DNA of 52,500 nucleotides from Mortierella sp. BCC40632 (GCA_011634665.1 WAEK01000018.1:1-52500); one strand, 5' to 3'. Shown: positions 9,501 to 19,349, counted from the stretch's first letter. The notes: generated by a model from the sequence alone, not told the origin. Program-made: numbers and translations.

Positions 9501-12500
9501 TGGTGATCACTTGACAAATCACCTTTGCCAAATCTTGGACAAGTCAAAATAGGCAATGTCGACCCTAGAGCTCCCTGGCCATGCCCCTCACCTTGGCATT
9601 AAACAAGCATGAAGCCAGAGTGGTGTTCCTTGGATTTCTTAAGGAATTCCAGGTGTCGAGACTTCAATCTGACCGGCTGGGGCCTCTGGCGTTGGCGCAG
9701 CTGTGTGATGTGACCTTTGTGGACATGCTATGAAAATGCTTTCCTCTCTGATTTCTCGTCTCAGGGTCGGCCCACAGCTCTGAAAAAAAGGCCACAGAGT
9801 CCTTTTACCTTGCTCTTGCCAGGGCGCAAAAAAAAATTGGGGGTCTAGGCTGCATTTTGGCTTTCCTGGCTCCTGGTGATCACTTGACAAATCACCTTTG
9901 CCAAATCTTGGACAAGTCAAAATAGGCAATGTCGACCTAGAGCTCCCTGGCCATGCCCCTCACCTTGGCATTAAACAAGCATGAAGCCAGAGTGGTGTTC
10001 CTTGGATTTCTTAAGGAATTCCAGGTGTCGAGACTTCAATCTGACCGGCTGGGGCCTCTGGCGTTGGCGCAGCTGTGTGATGTGACCTTTGTGGACATGC
10101 TATGAAAATGCTTTCCTCTCTGATTTCTCGTCTCAGGGTCGGCCCACAGCTCTGAAAAAAGGCACACAGAGTCCTTTTACCTTGCTTTCTTGCCAGGGCG
10201 CAAAAAAAAAAAAGGCCACAGACCTTTGGTCCTTTTGAAAATAATGTTGACCTGAGGCTTCATAACCAGGACCGCACCTTGCCAGGGCGCAAAAAATTCC
10301 AGGGGGTCATCTGACCGGCTGGGGCCTCTGGCGGCTGTGTGATGTGACCTTTTGTGGGCTATGAAAATGCTTTCCTCTCTGATTTCTCGTCTCTCGGACT
10401 CCAAGTGATCACTTGGCCCGATGGCATGGCACTCCTGAAAAAACTGGTCCTCTGTAAAAATGAAAATAATGTTGACCATTGGAATTCTGAGCTTCATAAC
10501 CAGGACCGCACCTTGTCGTTGAACTAGCATGTGGCCAAGGTGATGTTCCTTGGATTTCTTAAGGAATTCCAGGTGTCGAGACTTCAATCTGACCGGCTGG
10601 GGGCCTCTGGCGTTGGCGCAGCTGTGTGATGTGACCTTTGTGGACATGCTATGAAAATGCTTTCCTCTCTGATTTCTCGTCTCAGGGTCGGCCCACAGCT
10701 CTGAAAAAAAAAGGCCACAGAGTCCTTTTACCTTGCTCTTGCCAGGGCGCAAAAAAAAAATTGGGGGTCTAGGCTGCATTTTGGCTTTCCTGGCTCCTGG
10801 TGATCACTTGACAAATCACCTTTGCCAAATCTTGGACAAGTCAAAATAGGCAATGTCGACCTAGAGCTCCCTGGCCATGCCCTCACCTTGGCATTAAACA
10901 AGCATGAAGCCAGAGTGGTGTTCCTTGGATTTCTTAAGGAATTCCAGGTGTCGAGACTTCAATCTGACCGGCTGGGGCCTCTGGCGTTGGCGCAGCTGTG
11001 TGATGTGACCTTTGTGGACATGCTATGAAAATGCTTTCCTCTCTGATTTCTCGTCTCAGGGTCGGCCCACAGCTCTGAAAAAAAAAAAGGCCACAGAGTC
11101 CTTTTACCTTGCTCTTGCCAGGGGCAAAAAAAAATGGGGGGTCTAGGCTGCATTTTTGGCTTTCCTGGCTCCTGGTGATCACTTGACAAATCACCTTTGC
11201 CAAATCTTGGACAAGTCAAAATAGGCAATGTCGACCTAGAGCTCCCTGGCCATGCCCTCACCTTGGCATTAAACAAGCATGAAGCCAGAGTGGTGTTCCT
11301 TGGATTTCTTAAGGAATTCCAGGTGTCGAGACTTCAATCTGACCGGCTGGGGCCTCTGGCGTTGGCGCAGCTGTGTGATGTGACCTTTGTGGACATGCTA
11401 TGAAAAAATTTTTCCTCTCTGATTTCTCGTCTCAGGGTCGGCCCACAGCTCTGAAAAAAAGGCCACAGAGTCCTTTTACCTTGCTTTCTTGCCAGGGGCA
11501 AAAAAAAAAATTGGGGGTCTAGGCTGCATTTTGGCTTTCCTGGCTCCTGGGTGATCACTTGACAAATCACCTTTGCCAAATCTTGGACAAGTCAAAATAG
11601 GCAATGTCGACCCTAGAGCTCCCTGGCCACCCCCCTCACCTTGGCATTAAACAAGCATGAAGCCAGAGTGGTGTTCCTTGATTTTTAAGGAATTCCAGGT
11701 GTCGAGACTTCAATCTGACCGGCTGGGGCCTCTGGCGTTGGCGCAGCTGTGTGATGTGACCTTTGTGGACATGCTATGAAAATGCTTTCCTCTCTGATTT
11801 CTCGTCTCAGGGTCGGCCCACAGCTCTGAAAAAAAGGCCACAGAGTCCTTTTACCTTGCTCTTGCCAGGGCGCAAAAAAAAATTGGGGGTCAAGGCTGCA
11901 GTGTGGCACTCCTGACTCCAAGTGATCACTGGTCCGATGGCATGTAAAAAATCTCTGTGAAAATAATGTTGACCATTGGAATTCTGAGCTTCATAACCAG
12001 GACCGCACCTTGTCGTTGAACTAGCATGTGGCCAAGGTGATGTTCCTTGGATTTCTTAAGGAATTCCAGGTGTCGAGACTTCAATCTGACCGGCTGGGGC
12101 CTCTGGCGTTGGCGCAGCTGTGTGATGTGACCTTTGTGGACATGCTATGAAAATGCTTTTTCCTCTCTGATTTCTCTCGTCTCAGGGTCGGCCCACAGCT
12201 CTGAAAAAAAGGCCACAGAGTCCTTTTTTACCTTGCTCTTGCCAGGGCGCAAAAAAAAAAAAAATTGGGGTCTAGGCTGCATTTTGGCTTTCCTGGCTCC
12301 TGGTGATCACTTGACAAATCACCTTTGCCAAATCTTGGACAAGTCAAAATAGGCAATGTCGACCTAGAGCTCCCTGGCCATGCCCTCACCTTGGCATTAA
12401 ACAAGCATGAAGCCAGAGTGGTGTTCCTTGGATTTCTTAAGGAATTCCAGGTGTCGAGACTTCAATCTGACCGGCTGGGGCCTCTGGCGTTGGCGCAGCT

Positions 12501-14527
12501 GTGTGATGTGACCTTTGTGGACATGCTATGAAAATGCTTTCCTCTCTGATTTTCTCGTCTCAGGGTCGGCCCACAGCTCTGAAAAAAAAAGGCCACAGAG
12601 TCCTTTTACCTTGCTCTTGCCAGGGCGCAAAAAAAAATTGGGGGTCAAGGCTGCAGTGTGGCACTCCTGACTCCAAGTGATCACTGGTCCGATGGCATGT
12701 AAAAAATCTCTGTGAAAATAATGTTGACCATTGGAATTCTGAGCTTCATAACCAGGACCGCACCTTGTCGTTGAACTAGCATGTGGCCAAGGTGATGTTC
12801 CTTGGATTTCTTAAGGAATTCCAGGTGTCGAGACTTCAATCTGACCGGCTGGGGCCTCTGGCGTTGGCGCAGCTGTGTGATGTGACCTTTGTGGACATGC
12901 TATGAAAATGCTTTCCTCTCTGATTTCTCGTCTCAGGGTCGGCCCACAGCTCTGAAAAAAAGGCCACAGAGTCCTTTTACCTTGCTCTTGCCAGGGCAAA
13001 AAAAATTGGGGTCTAGGCTGCATTTTGGCTTTCCTGGCTCCTGGTGATCACTTGACAAATCACCTTTGCCAAATCTTGGACAAGTCAAAATAGGCAATGT
13101 CGACCTAGAGCTCCCTGGCCATGCCCCTCACCTTGGCATTAAACAAGCATGAAGCCAGAGTGGTGTTCCTTGGATTTCTTAAGGAATTCCAGGTGTCGAG
13201 ACTTCAATCTGACCGGCTGGGGCCTCTGGCGTTGGCGCAGCTGTGTGATGTGACCTTTGTGGACATGCTATGAAAATGCTTTTTCCTCTCTGATTTCTCG
13301 TCTCAGGGTCGGCCCACAGCTCTGAAAAAAAAAAAGGCCACAGAGTCCTTTTTACCTTGCTCTTGCCAGGGGGCAAAAAAAAAAAAATTGGGGGTCAAGG
13401 CTGCAGTGTGGCACTCCTGACTGACTCCAAGTGATCACTGGTCCGATGGCATGTAAAAAATCTCTGTGAAAATAATGTTGACCATTGGAATTCTGAGCTT
13501 CATAACCAGGACCGCACCTTGTCGTTGAACTAGCATGTGGCCAAGGTGATGTTCCTTGGATTTCTTAAGGAATTCCAGGTGTCGAGACTTCAATCTGACC
13601 GGCTGGGGCCTCTGGCGTTGGCGCAGCTGTGTGATGTGACCTTTGTGGACATGCTATGAAAATGCTTTCCTCTCTGATTTCTCGTCTCAGGGTCGGCCCA
13701 CAGCTCTGAAAAAAAGGCCACAGAGTCCTTTTACCTTGCTCTTGCCAGGGCGCAAAAAAAAATTGGGGGTCTAGGCTGCATTTTGGCTTTCCTGGCTCCT
13801 GGTGATCACTTGACAAATCACCTTTGCCAAATCTTGGACAAGTCAAAATAGGCAATGTCGACCTAGAGCTCCCTGGCCATGCCCTCACCTTGGCATTAAA
13901 CAAGCATGAAGCCAGAGTGGTGTTCCTTGGATTTCTTAAGGAATTCCAGGTGTCGAGACTTCAATCTGACCGGCTGGGGCCTCTGGCGTTGGCGCAGCTG
14001 TGTGATGTGACCTTTGTGGACATGCTATGAAAATGCTTTCCTCTCTGATTTCTCGTCTCAGGGTCGGCCCACAGCTCTGAAAAAAAGGCCACAGAGTCCT
14101 TTTACCTTGCTCTTGCCAGGGCGCAAAAAAAAATTGGGGGTCAAGGCTGCAGTGTGGCACTCCTGACTCCAAGTGATCACTGGTCCGATGGCATGTAAAA
14201 AATCTCTGTGAAAATAATGTTGACCATTGGAATTCTGAGCTTCATAACCAGGACCGCACCTTGTCGTTGAACTAGCATGTGGCCAAGGTGATGTTCCTTG
14301 GATTTCTTAAGGAATTCCAGGTGTCGAGACTTCAATCTGACCGGCTGGAGCCTCTGGCGTTGGCGCAGCTGTGTGATATGACCTTTGTGGACATGCTATG
14401 AAAATGCTTTCCTCTCTGATTTCTCGTCTCAGGGTCGGCCCACAGCTCTGAAAAAAAGGCCACAGAGTCCTTTTACCTTGCTCTTGCCAGGGCGCAAAAA
14501 AAAATTGGAGGTCTAAGCTGCATTTTG
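3490..14527. repeat. 11-kb satellite array, 29 monomers of ~375 bp, types A and B
   Basis: A shared half (from TTCTTAAGGAATTCCAGG through the poly-A and TTGGGGGTC to GGCTGCA) alternates with one of two variable halves. Type A has GGCTGCATTTTGGCTTTCC ... CAATGTCGACCTAGAGCTCC; type B has CTGCAGTGTGGCACTCC ... GAATTCTGAGCTTCATAACC. The shared start falls near 3632, 4012, 4383, 4770, 5149, 5531, 5906, 6280, 6649, 7020, 7398, 7764, 8135, 8513, 8896, 9265, 9643, 10015, 10563, 10938, 11313, 11689, 12060, 12440, 12816, 13183, 13569, 13940 and 14311. Order of types is BABBABBABBABBA, then mostly A (units 15 and 16 are A/B hybrids), then ABABABAB. The monomer holds two homopolymer tracts of varying length. 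A 68-codon plus-strand frame is repeated in many A units, but copies this homogenised keep frames open without selection. The array ends abruptly at about 14527 inside an A half. Confidence 0.95.
10197..10445. repeat. Scrambled satellite monomer
   Basis: Between monomers 18 and 19 the spacing rises from ~375 to 548 bp. The extra stretch consists of short pieces of the monomer (10-40 bases each) in the wrong order: poly-A and AGGCCACAG, then GAAAATAATGTTGACC, GCTTCATAACCAGGACCGC, TTGCCAGGGCGC, TCTGACCGGCTGGGGCC, GATTTCTCGTCTC, GACTCCAAGTGATCAC and GATGGCATGGCACTCC. Neighbouring units are almost identical to each other, so this one unit is exceptional. Either a complex local rearrangement or a consensus/assembly artefact. 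Confidence 0.8.
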
Positions 14528-14679
14528 TTTCTTATGAAATTAATGGTTGTTTGTCAAACGAGATTTCTGGTGTGTTCGTTTGTTGAAATGGGTCCTTATT
14601 TCCGGTAAAGTCTGGTGATTTTTTAGGTTGCCATGACTTGATCTTCCCACTGTCTATGGTAATTTTTTGGTCCTTCACC

Positions 14680-14823
14680 TATTGTTTCTCAAAAAAAGCC
14701 CGCGCCAAAAAAGTCAGTCCCACACAAATAAATTTTCGAGCCGAGTCGGGTGAGCTTTCACCGAGAAATTTTACATTGTGTGGGACTAGTTTTTTTGGCT
14801 CGGGCTTTTTTTGAGAAACACTA
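14680..14823. mobile_element. hAT-like foldback element, family F2 (copy a)
   Basis: 144 bp, nearly perfect palindrome with arms TATTGTTTCTCAAAAAAAGC (left; one mismatch to the family end TAGTGTTTCTC) and the complement on the right, around a short GAGTCGGGTGAGCTTTC loop. Flanked by an exact 8-bp target duplication CCTTCACC at 14672-14679 and 14824-14831. No coding capacity. It sits between the satellite array and the C2H2 gene; the rest of 14528-15055 is AT-rich with T runs and shows no other feature except possible splice-acceptor-like sequence (CTGATAG) just before the C2H2 start codon. Confidence 0.88.
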
Positions 14824-15055
14824 CCTTCACCATTTCTCTCTTTTGCCATTCATCTGCCATCTCGTTTTTTTAAGATTGGGTCCTACATTTCTGCCTTTTT
14901 TTTTCCATTGGCTCCATCTCCTCATTAACAATCTGCTATTATTGCTTTTGCTTCATTGACTTCTCAAGTATGTCTTTTTTTTTCTAGTTTTTTTTTATGA
15001 CCTTACTTGTGTTTTGTTTGACTTTTTTTTTATTTTCTCTTTGTCCCTGATAGGT

Positions 15056-16606
15056 ATGCCTGCCGGTTGTTCCATCTGCGGTAAATCGTTCAAGAATGAT
15101 AAGTCGTATCGGTCCCATATGTTGCAGTCTCATGATGGCGGAAGTCGTTTTGGACCTCTCTACTGTAATCATTCCGGGTGTTCCTTGTTTTTTCAAACTC
15201 GTTCCGGTTTCGATAAACATTTGGCCACGCACACCGAGCGTAGTTACAGTAGTACAGATGAGGAATCCCAGTCAGAAGTTTTAGGCGATGAGCATGCTCC
15301 TCCAGGAACACTTGCTACGGAAGACTTGCAATGTCCATTGTGCTATGAGACCTTTAGCTCGTTGATCACCTATGAGGATCATCATTCCCAACACGGTACG
15401 GTACGACTTGAAACAAATCCTGAATGTGGCCAAGAATCAGATGCCTTACTGCCGCCCGACCCTACTCTGGATAGCCAAGATCCCACTGCTTTATCGGTGT
15501 TCCGAGAGGAACTTGCTGCGATCATGAAGAACAAACGTGCTGCAGACGCCCTACTGAGTCTGTGCACCCCAAGTTACCTCACCCATAGTAGCGGCATGAA
15601 ATCATGTGCACTACTTACTCCTTCAACTGCAAAGCGCCTTGCCGGCGACCCTGTCATTGATATCCGGCCAGTTAAGCAAAAATTAACTAGTCAGGAATTC
15701 GATTTGACCGATCTTACCTTTGCTTTAGCGTCCCATCGGTTTGGTGGACTTGTTGACCCAGAGTGTTATGAGCCTGTTCCGTCAATGATTTACAAGGCTG
15801 ACTTCGGAGAAATGTCAAGTGTGATTGCCGAAACATTTGCAGGGGCAATTCTCCAGACGGCAGCTTCTATCATCCTACTTTTGAAAGTAGAAGTTTACGG
15901 GAGAAGCCCGCTTGAGGACGTCCATGGAATCGGTTTGGTGAAACCTACCTGGGAAGAGAAGGAAGTGGCAGTTGTTTTGCATGATAACACGAAAAAACTT
16001 CTAATAGGCACATTATCTTACAATATCCTTGTCACGGCTTCTATCAATATCACCACGGGCCAGATCAATGTAGGCCCTAATTCCTCTCTCCACGTGTCTG
16101 GGCGGTCCAGGATATGGTGCTTGAAAGAGAGGAATCGCAACGTACTTGTCGAGCGCCAGCTGCGTTCCAAGTTTGACCACCCAATCACATTCACCAAATC
16201 CGCTGCCGTGTACCATGTCTTCTCGTCATGGGAGTGCCGACCAGTAACGATCTTTACTCTTTTGAACTACTATATTAGTCGAAAGATGTCAGGTACCAAG
16301 GCAACAGCTATCATTTTTAGCGAGCTTGCTAAAAAACAGGTGCTATCACGACCCCGACTGAAGGAGCTAAGGGATAAAATCGGAAGAAACTCAGGAAAAG
16401 TGGCTAAGGTTCTCCTAGAGTTACTCGGGTGTTTTGAAGAATCTGAGGAAGAACACTCAGTGACTGGAGATCAACAGGTCAGTCGATTACTCCGAGTTCT
16501 TGCTGATACAGTATGTGGTGACATTGGCACACTCAACAAAACAAACGTTGAGAATTCGATACACCACCGGGTTGAGTGCTTACTTGAAAACCAAGGATCT
16601 CATTAA
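15056..16606 (+). CDS. C2H2 zinc-finger protein of unknown function (516 aa)
   Basis: Single open frame. I chose the ATG at 15056, eight codons' length upstream of the first finger's histidines and directly in front of the first finger (MPAGCSICGKSF); an in-frame ATG at 15014 would add a phenylalanine-rich leader translated from a T-rich stretch that looks like an intron end (CCCTGATAG). Three C2H2 fingers: C5/C8-H21/H26, a second with YCNHSGC...HLATH, and a third CPLC...HHSQH near residues 90-115. An acidic Ser/Glu linker separates fingers two and three. The remaining ~400 residues match no family I know; they contain a hydrophobic stretch (GAILQTAASIILLLKVEV) and a basic C-terminal part (ARPRLKELRDKIGRN-like). 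It may be a host transcription factor or a transposon-borne DNA-binding protein; its surroundings are nothing but mobile elements, which favours the latter. Frame intact, so possibly functional. Confidence 0.7.
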   Translation: MPAGCSICGKSFKNDKSYRSHMLQSHDGGSRFGPLYCNHSGCSLFFQTRSGFDKHLATHTERSYSSTDEESQSEVLGDEHAPPGTLATEDLQCPLCYETFSSLITYEDHHSQHGTVRLETNPECGQESDALLPPDPTLDSQDPTALSVFREELAAIMKNKRAADALLSLCTPSYLTHSSGMKSCALLTPSTAKRLAGDPVIDIRPVKQKLTSQEFDLTDLTFALASHRFGGLVDPECYEPVPSMIYKADFGEMSSVIAETFAGAILQTAASIILLLKVEVYGRSPLEDVHGIGLVKPTWEEKEVAVVLHDNTKKLLIGTLSYNILVTASINITTGQINVGPNSSLHVSGRSRIWCLKERNRNVLVERQLRSKFDHPITFTKSAAVYHVFSSWECRPVTIFTLLNYYISRKMSGTKATAIIFSELAKKQVLSRPRLKELRDKIGRNSGKVAKVLLELLGCFEESEEEHSVTGDQQVSRLLRVLADTVCGDIGTLNKTNVENSIHHRVECLLENQGSH

Positions 16607-16713
16607 CAATGGTGAATGGTAAATTATGAACAAATGCTTTGGCACAAATTCTTGCAAATAAAAAAAAATAAAAAAAAAAGACTGAAATGAGGAAAGACTG
16701 AAATGGTAAGACC

Positions 16714-16811
16714 TAGTGTTCTTCGTGAGTTGGAAATCTTGAACGCTGATTGGCTAGATTTAGAGTTTCAGCCAATCAGCGTCCAAGATTTCGAACTCAT
16801 GAAGAACACTA
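16714..16811. mobile_element. hAT-like foldback element, family F4
   Basis: 98 bp with inverted arms TAGTGTTCTTCRTGAGTT and a second inverted block GCTGATTGGCT/AGCCAATCAGC. Exact 8-bp target duplication GTAAGACC at 16706-16713 and 16812-16819. The interior is unlike F1-F3, but the terminal TAGTGTT is shared with F2 and F5, and the ATGAGTTG-type block recalls F5. Confidence 0.85.
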
Positions 16812-16967
16812 GTAAGACCTGACATGGTAGGGAGGTGACCGTAGTCACGGTGATAGTCAATGTCAGGGCCAGCTTTGCAAAAAAAGCGCAATAATCCTTG
16901 GTAAACCGCATAGTAGCCGTGCGGCCACCAGTGCCACTGGCGGCCACACTCCTGCGTTTCTCAAAAG

Positions 16968-17112
16968 TAGTGTTTCTCAAAAAAAGCCCGAGCCAAAAAA
17001 GCTAGTCCTACACAATGTAAATTTTCGAGCCGAGTCGGGCGAGCTTTCACCGAGAAATTTTACATTGTGTGGGACTAGCTTTTTTGGCTCGGGCTTTTTT
17101 TGAGAAACACTA
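16968..17112. mobile_element. hAT-like foldback element, family F2 (copy b)
   Basis: 145 bp, ends TAGTGTTTCTC / GAGAAACACTA, near-perfect palindrome. The left flank reads CGTTTCTCAAAAG, which resembles the first bases of an F1 element. The right flank (CACGGCGC) does not repeat the left, so the original target duplication is lost or this end was reshuffled. It starts the first of two identical 801-bp units. Confidence 0.85.
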
Positions 17113-17768
17113 CACGGCGCTATTGCAATTGACAGGGAGGGTTGCCTGACCACTGGGTTTCATTCTGGTTTCATCTGGGAGGAGAATCTATTCAGTATGA
17201 TATCAAATCATGATTTTCATAATAGTCAGTCCATTCATACACTTTTTTCGAAATAGAATTATTCCCACCCCTGCTTCTTTTTCTCAACCAACTCTGTATC
17301 TTTCATTACTTCTCTTCAACACAGAATTCCCCTCCATCGTCACCTTAATCAATAGCACAGTAATGATCTACTATGAGACGGCTGTCCTAAGAAAAGATAA
17401 GCAATGTAAAGACTCTCCTCCGACATGGAAGGTCGACCCGTCAGGTGGCGAATGAACTCCACATCTCTCTTGCAGCTATCGACAAGATCAGGAGTGACGA
17501 TAAGGAGAATATTCTTGATCCGATAGTAGGTCGTCGGACGACCTATTAGTCGTCCTAAGAAAGTTTGCGATGCTCCAAGGAGGATGCCTATTGTCAAGGA
17601 CAGACAAGGGAAGGCTACTATAGGGTAAGGCAGGTAAAGGCAAGAAATATATTTATTGCAGACTGACGGACAAAGGACGCACATGGCGCGTTCTTAAATA
17701 CTATAGAAATTAAGCTCATACTTTCCGAACGCGGGGCGTCCGGGAAGTATATACCAGTGTTTCTCAAC

Positions 17769-17913
17769 TAGTGTTTCTCAAAAAAAGCCCGAGCCAAAAA
17801 AGTCAGTCCCACACAATGTAAATTTTCGAGCCGAGTCGGGTGAGCTTTCACCGAGAAATTTTACATTGTGTGGGACTGACTTTTTTGGCTCGGGCTTTTT
17901 TTGAGAAACACTA
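17769..17913. mobile_element. hAT-like foldback element, family F2 (copy c)
   Basis: 145 bp; same ends as the other F2 copies. Left flank is TTCTCAAC, right flank CACGGCGC, i.e. the left flank of copy d joined to the right flank of copy b. That chimera of flanks is what a crossover between two F2 copies would leave behind. Confidence 0.85.
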
Positions 17914-18555
17914 CACGGCGCTATTGCAATTGACAGGGAGGGTTGCCTGACCACTGGGTTTCATTCTGGTTTCATCTGGGAGGAGAATCTATTCAGTATG
18001 ATATCAAATCATGATTTTCATAATAGTCAGTCCATTCATACACTTTTTTCGAAATAGAATTATTCCCACCCCTGCTTCTTTTTCTCAACCAACTCTGTAT
18101 CTTTCATTACTTCTCTTCAACACAGAATTCCCCTCCATCGTCACCTTAATCAATAGCACAGTAATGATCTACTATGAGACGGCTGTCCTAAGAAAAGATA
18201 AGCAATGTAAAGACTCTCCTCCGACATGGAAGGTCGACCCGTCAGGTGGCGAATGAACTCCACATCTCTCTTGCAGCTATCGACAAGATCAGGAGTGACG
18301 ATAAGGAGAATATTCTTGATCCGATAGTAGGTCGTCGGACGACCTATTAGTCGTCCTAAGAAAGTTTGCGATGCTCCAAGGAGGATGCCTATTGTCAAGG
18401 ACAGACAAGGGAAGGCTACTATAGGGTAAGGCAGGTAAAGGCAAGAAATATATTTATTGCAGACTGACGGACAAAGGACGCACATGGCGCGTTCTTAAAT
18501 ACTATAGAAATTAAGCTCATACTTTCCGAACGCGGGGCGTCCGGGAAGTATATAC

Positions 18556-18872
18556 CAGTGTTTCTCAACTAGTGTTTCTCAAAAAAAGCCCGAGCCAAAA
18601 AAGTCAGTCCCACACAATGTAAATTTTCGAGCCGAGTCGGGTGAGCTTTCACCGAGAAATTTTACATTGTGTGGGACTAGTTTTTTTGGCTCGGGCTTTT
18701 TTTGAGAAACACTATTCTCAACGAGACGGATTTCGTTCGATAACTCGTTTCGTTTCGTTAACGTTTCGTTTCGATAACAGCCATTTACAGGGAATTAGTA
18801 CGGGCTTAACGAAACGAGTCCGCGGCTTAACGAGACGAGATCTTGACTTTTTCTGTTCGATAAGAAACACTG
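18556..18872. mobile_element. Foldback element, family F3 (copy a), split by F2
   Basis: Left end CAGTGTTTCTCAAC at 18556-18569, right end TCGATAAGAAACACTG at 18857-18872, interrupted by F2 copy d. The interior holds inverted runs of CGTTTCGTTAACG type and GAACGAAATCC complement. Same family, opposite orientation, as 19186-19349. Flanking bases GTATATAC (left) and CTATATAC (right, two bases off the end) are only an imperfect duplication. Confidence 0.8.
18570..18714. mobile_element. hAT-like foldback element, family F2 (copy d), inserted in an F3 element
   Basis: 145 bp with an exact 8-bp target duplication TTCTCAAC at 18562-18569 and 18715-18722. The target is the terminal inverted repeat of an F3 element: removing this copy and one duplicate restores an F3 end. 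It is the only F2 copy in the tandem block with intact duplication on both sides, so it marks the original insertion. Confidence 0.88.
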
Positions 18873-19185
18873 GACTATATACGTATAATAATAAAGACTT
18901 TCCTGTATCCACCTCCGGTGGATACTTGCCCGCTTCTAGTGATCCTAGGTGACAGTGGGGACATAGGACAAGACACACATGTAGAACCTAAAGTCCTCTA
19001 CTTGGATGATCAACCAAATCACGATTTAGCCTAATCACTTCCATCTCTCATCTCCCATCATAGCACCCCACGTCAAGACTTCTAACAAATATTCCCACGA
19101 CCTTCACCTCTTTTTTTATTCTCAGTGCTTGCCTCTGTAGATTCGCTTTAGTGAGCAAAGTGTTTTATTCTCAATGGATGCTCAT
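18873..19185. other. Non-coding spacer between the two F3 elements
   Basis: AT-moderate DNA with an AATAAT/AATAAA cluster near 18885-18895 and a small palindrome CCACCTCCGGTGG at 18910-18922. No open frame of note and no RNA gene recognised. Confidence 0.4.
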
Positions 19186-19349
19186 CAGTGTTTCTTATCG
19201 AACAGAAAAAGTCAAGATCTCGTCTCGTTAAGCCGCGGACTCGTTTCGTTAAGCCCGCACTAATTCCCTGTAAATGGCCGTTATCGAAACGAAACGTTAA
19301 CGAAACGAAACGAGTTATCGAACGAAATCCGTCTCGTTGAGAAACACTG
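19186..19349. mobile_element. Foldback element, family F3 (copy b)
   Basis: 164 bp, ends CAGTGTTTCTTATCGA and GTTGAGAAACACTG, with an exact 8-bp target duplication ATGCTCAT at 19178-19185 and 19350-19357. Internal inverted repeats of GTTTCGTTAA type. No coding capacity. Confidence 0.88.

Larger units (their letters stand above)
16968..18569. repeat. Two tandem 801-bp units, each F2 element plus spacer
   Basis: 16968-17768 and 17769-18569 appear identical apart from a few differences inside the F2 arms (for example AGCTAG versus GTCAGT near the arm). Each unit is one F2 foldback, a 642-bp spacer, and the first 14 bases of an F3 element (CAGTGTTTCTCAAC). A third F2 copy follows directly. Open frames in the spacer occur in both copies only because the DNA is duplicated. 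The spacer's minus strand has a TATTTAAG box (17693-17700) followed 40 bp on by AATAAA (17652-17657), reminiscent of an LTR promoter/poly(A) region, and again in copy two. Confidence 0.93.

Noticed and set aside
10177..10779. 200-codon frame in the array
   Set aside because: It is a chance reading through the shuffled monomer and its neighbour; it has no support as a protein.
3629..14172. Dozens of 60-113-codon open frames on both strands of the satellite
   Set aside because: They repeat with the monomer, occur in overlapping frames of both strands, and begin or end in homopolymers. Sequence homogenisation explains their similarity.
3490..14527. CRISPR array
   Set aside because: Regular repetition, but the repeating unit is ~375 bp with no short-repeat/unique-spacer pattern, in a eukaryotic genome.
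17210..18485. Paired 81- and 111-codon frames
   Set aside because: Present twice only because the 801-bp unit is duplicated; no domain, and the minus-strand one overlaps the LTR-like promoter sequence.
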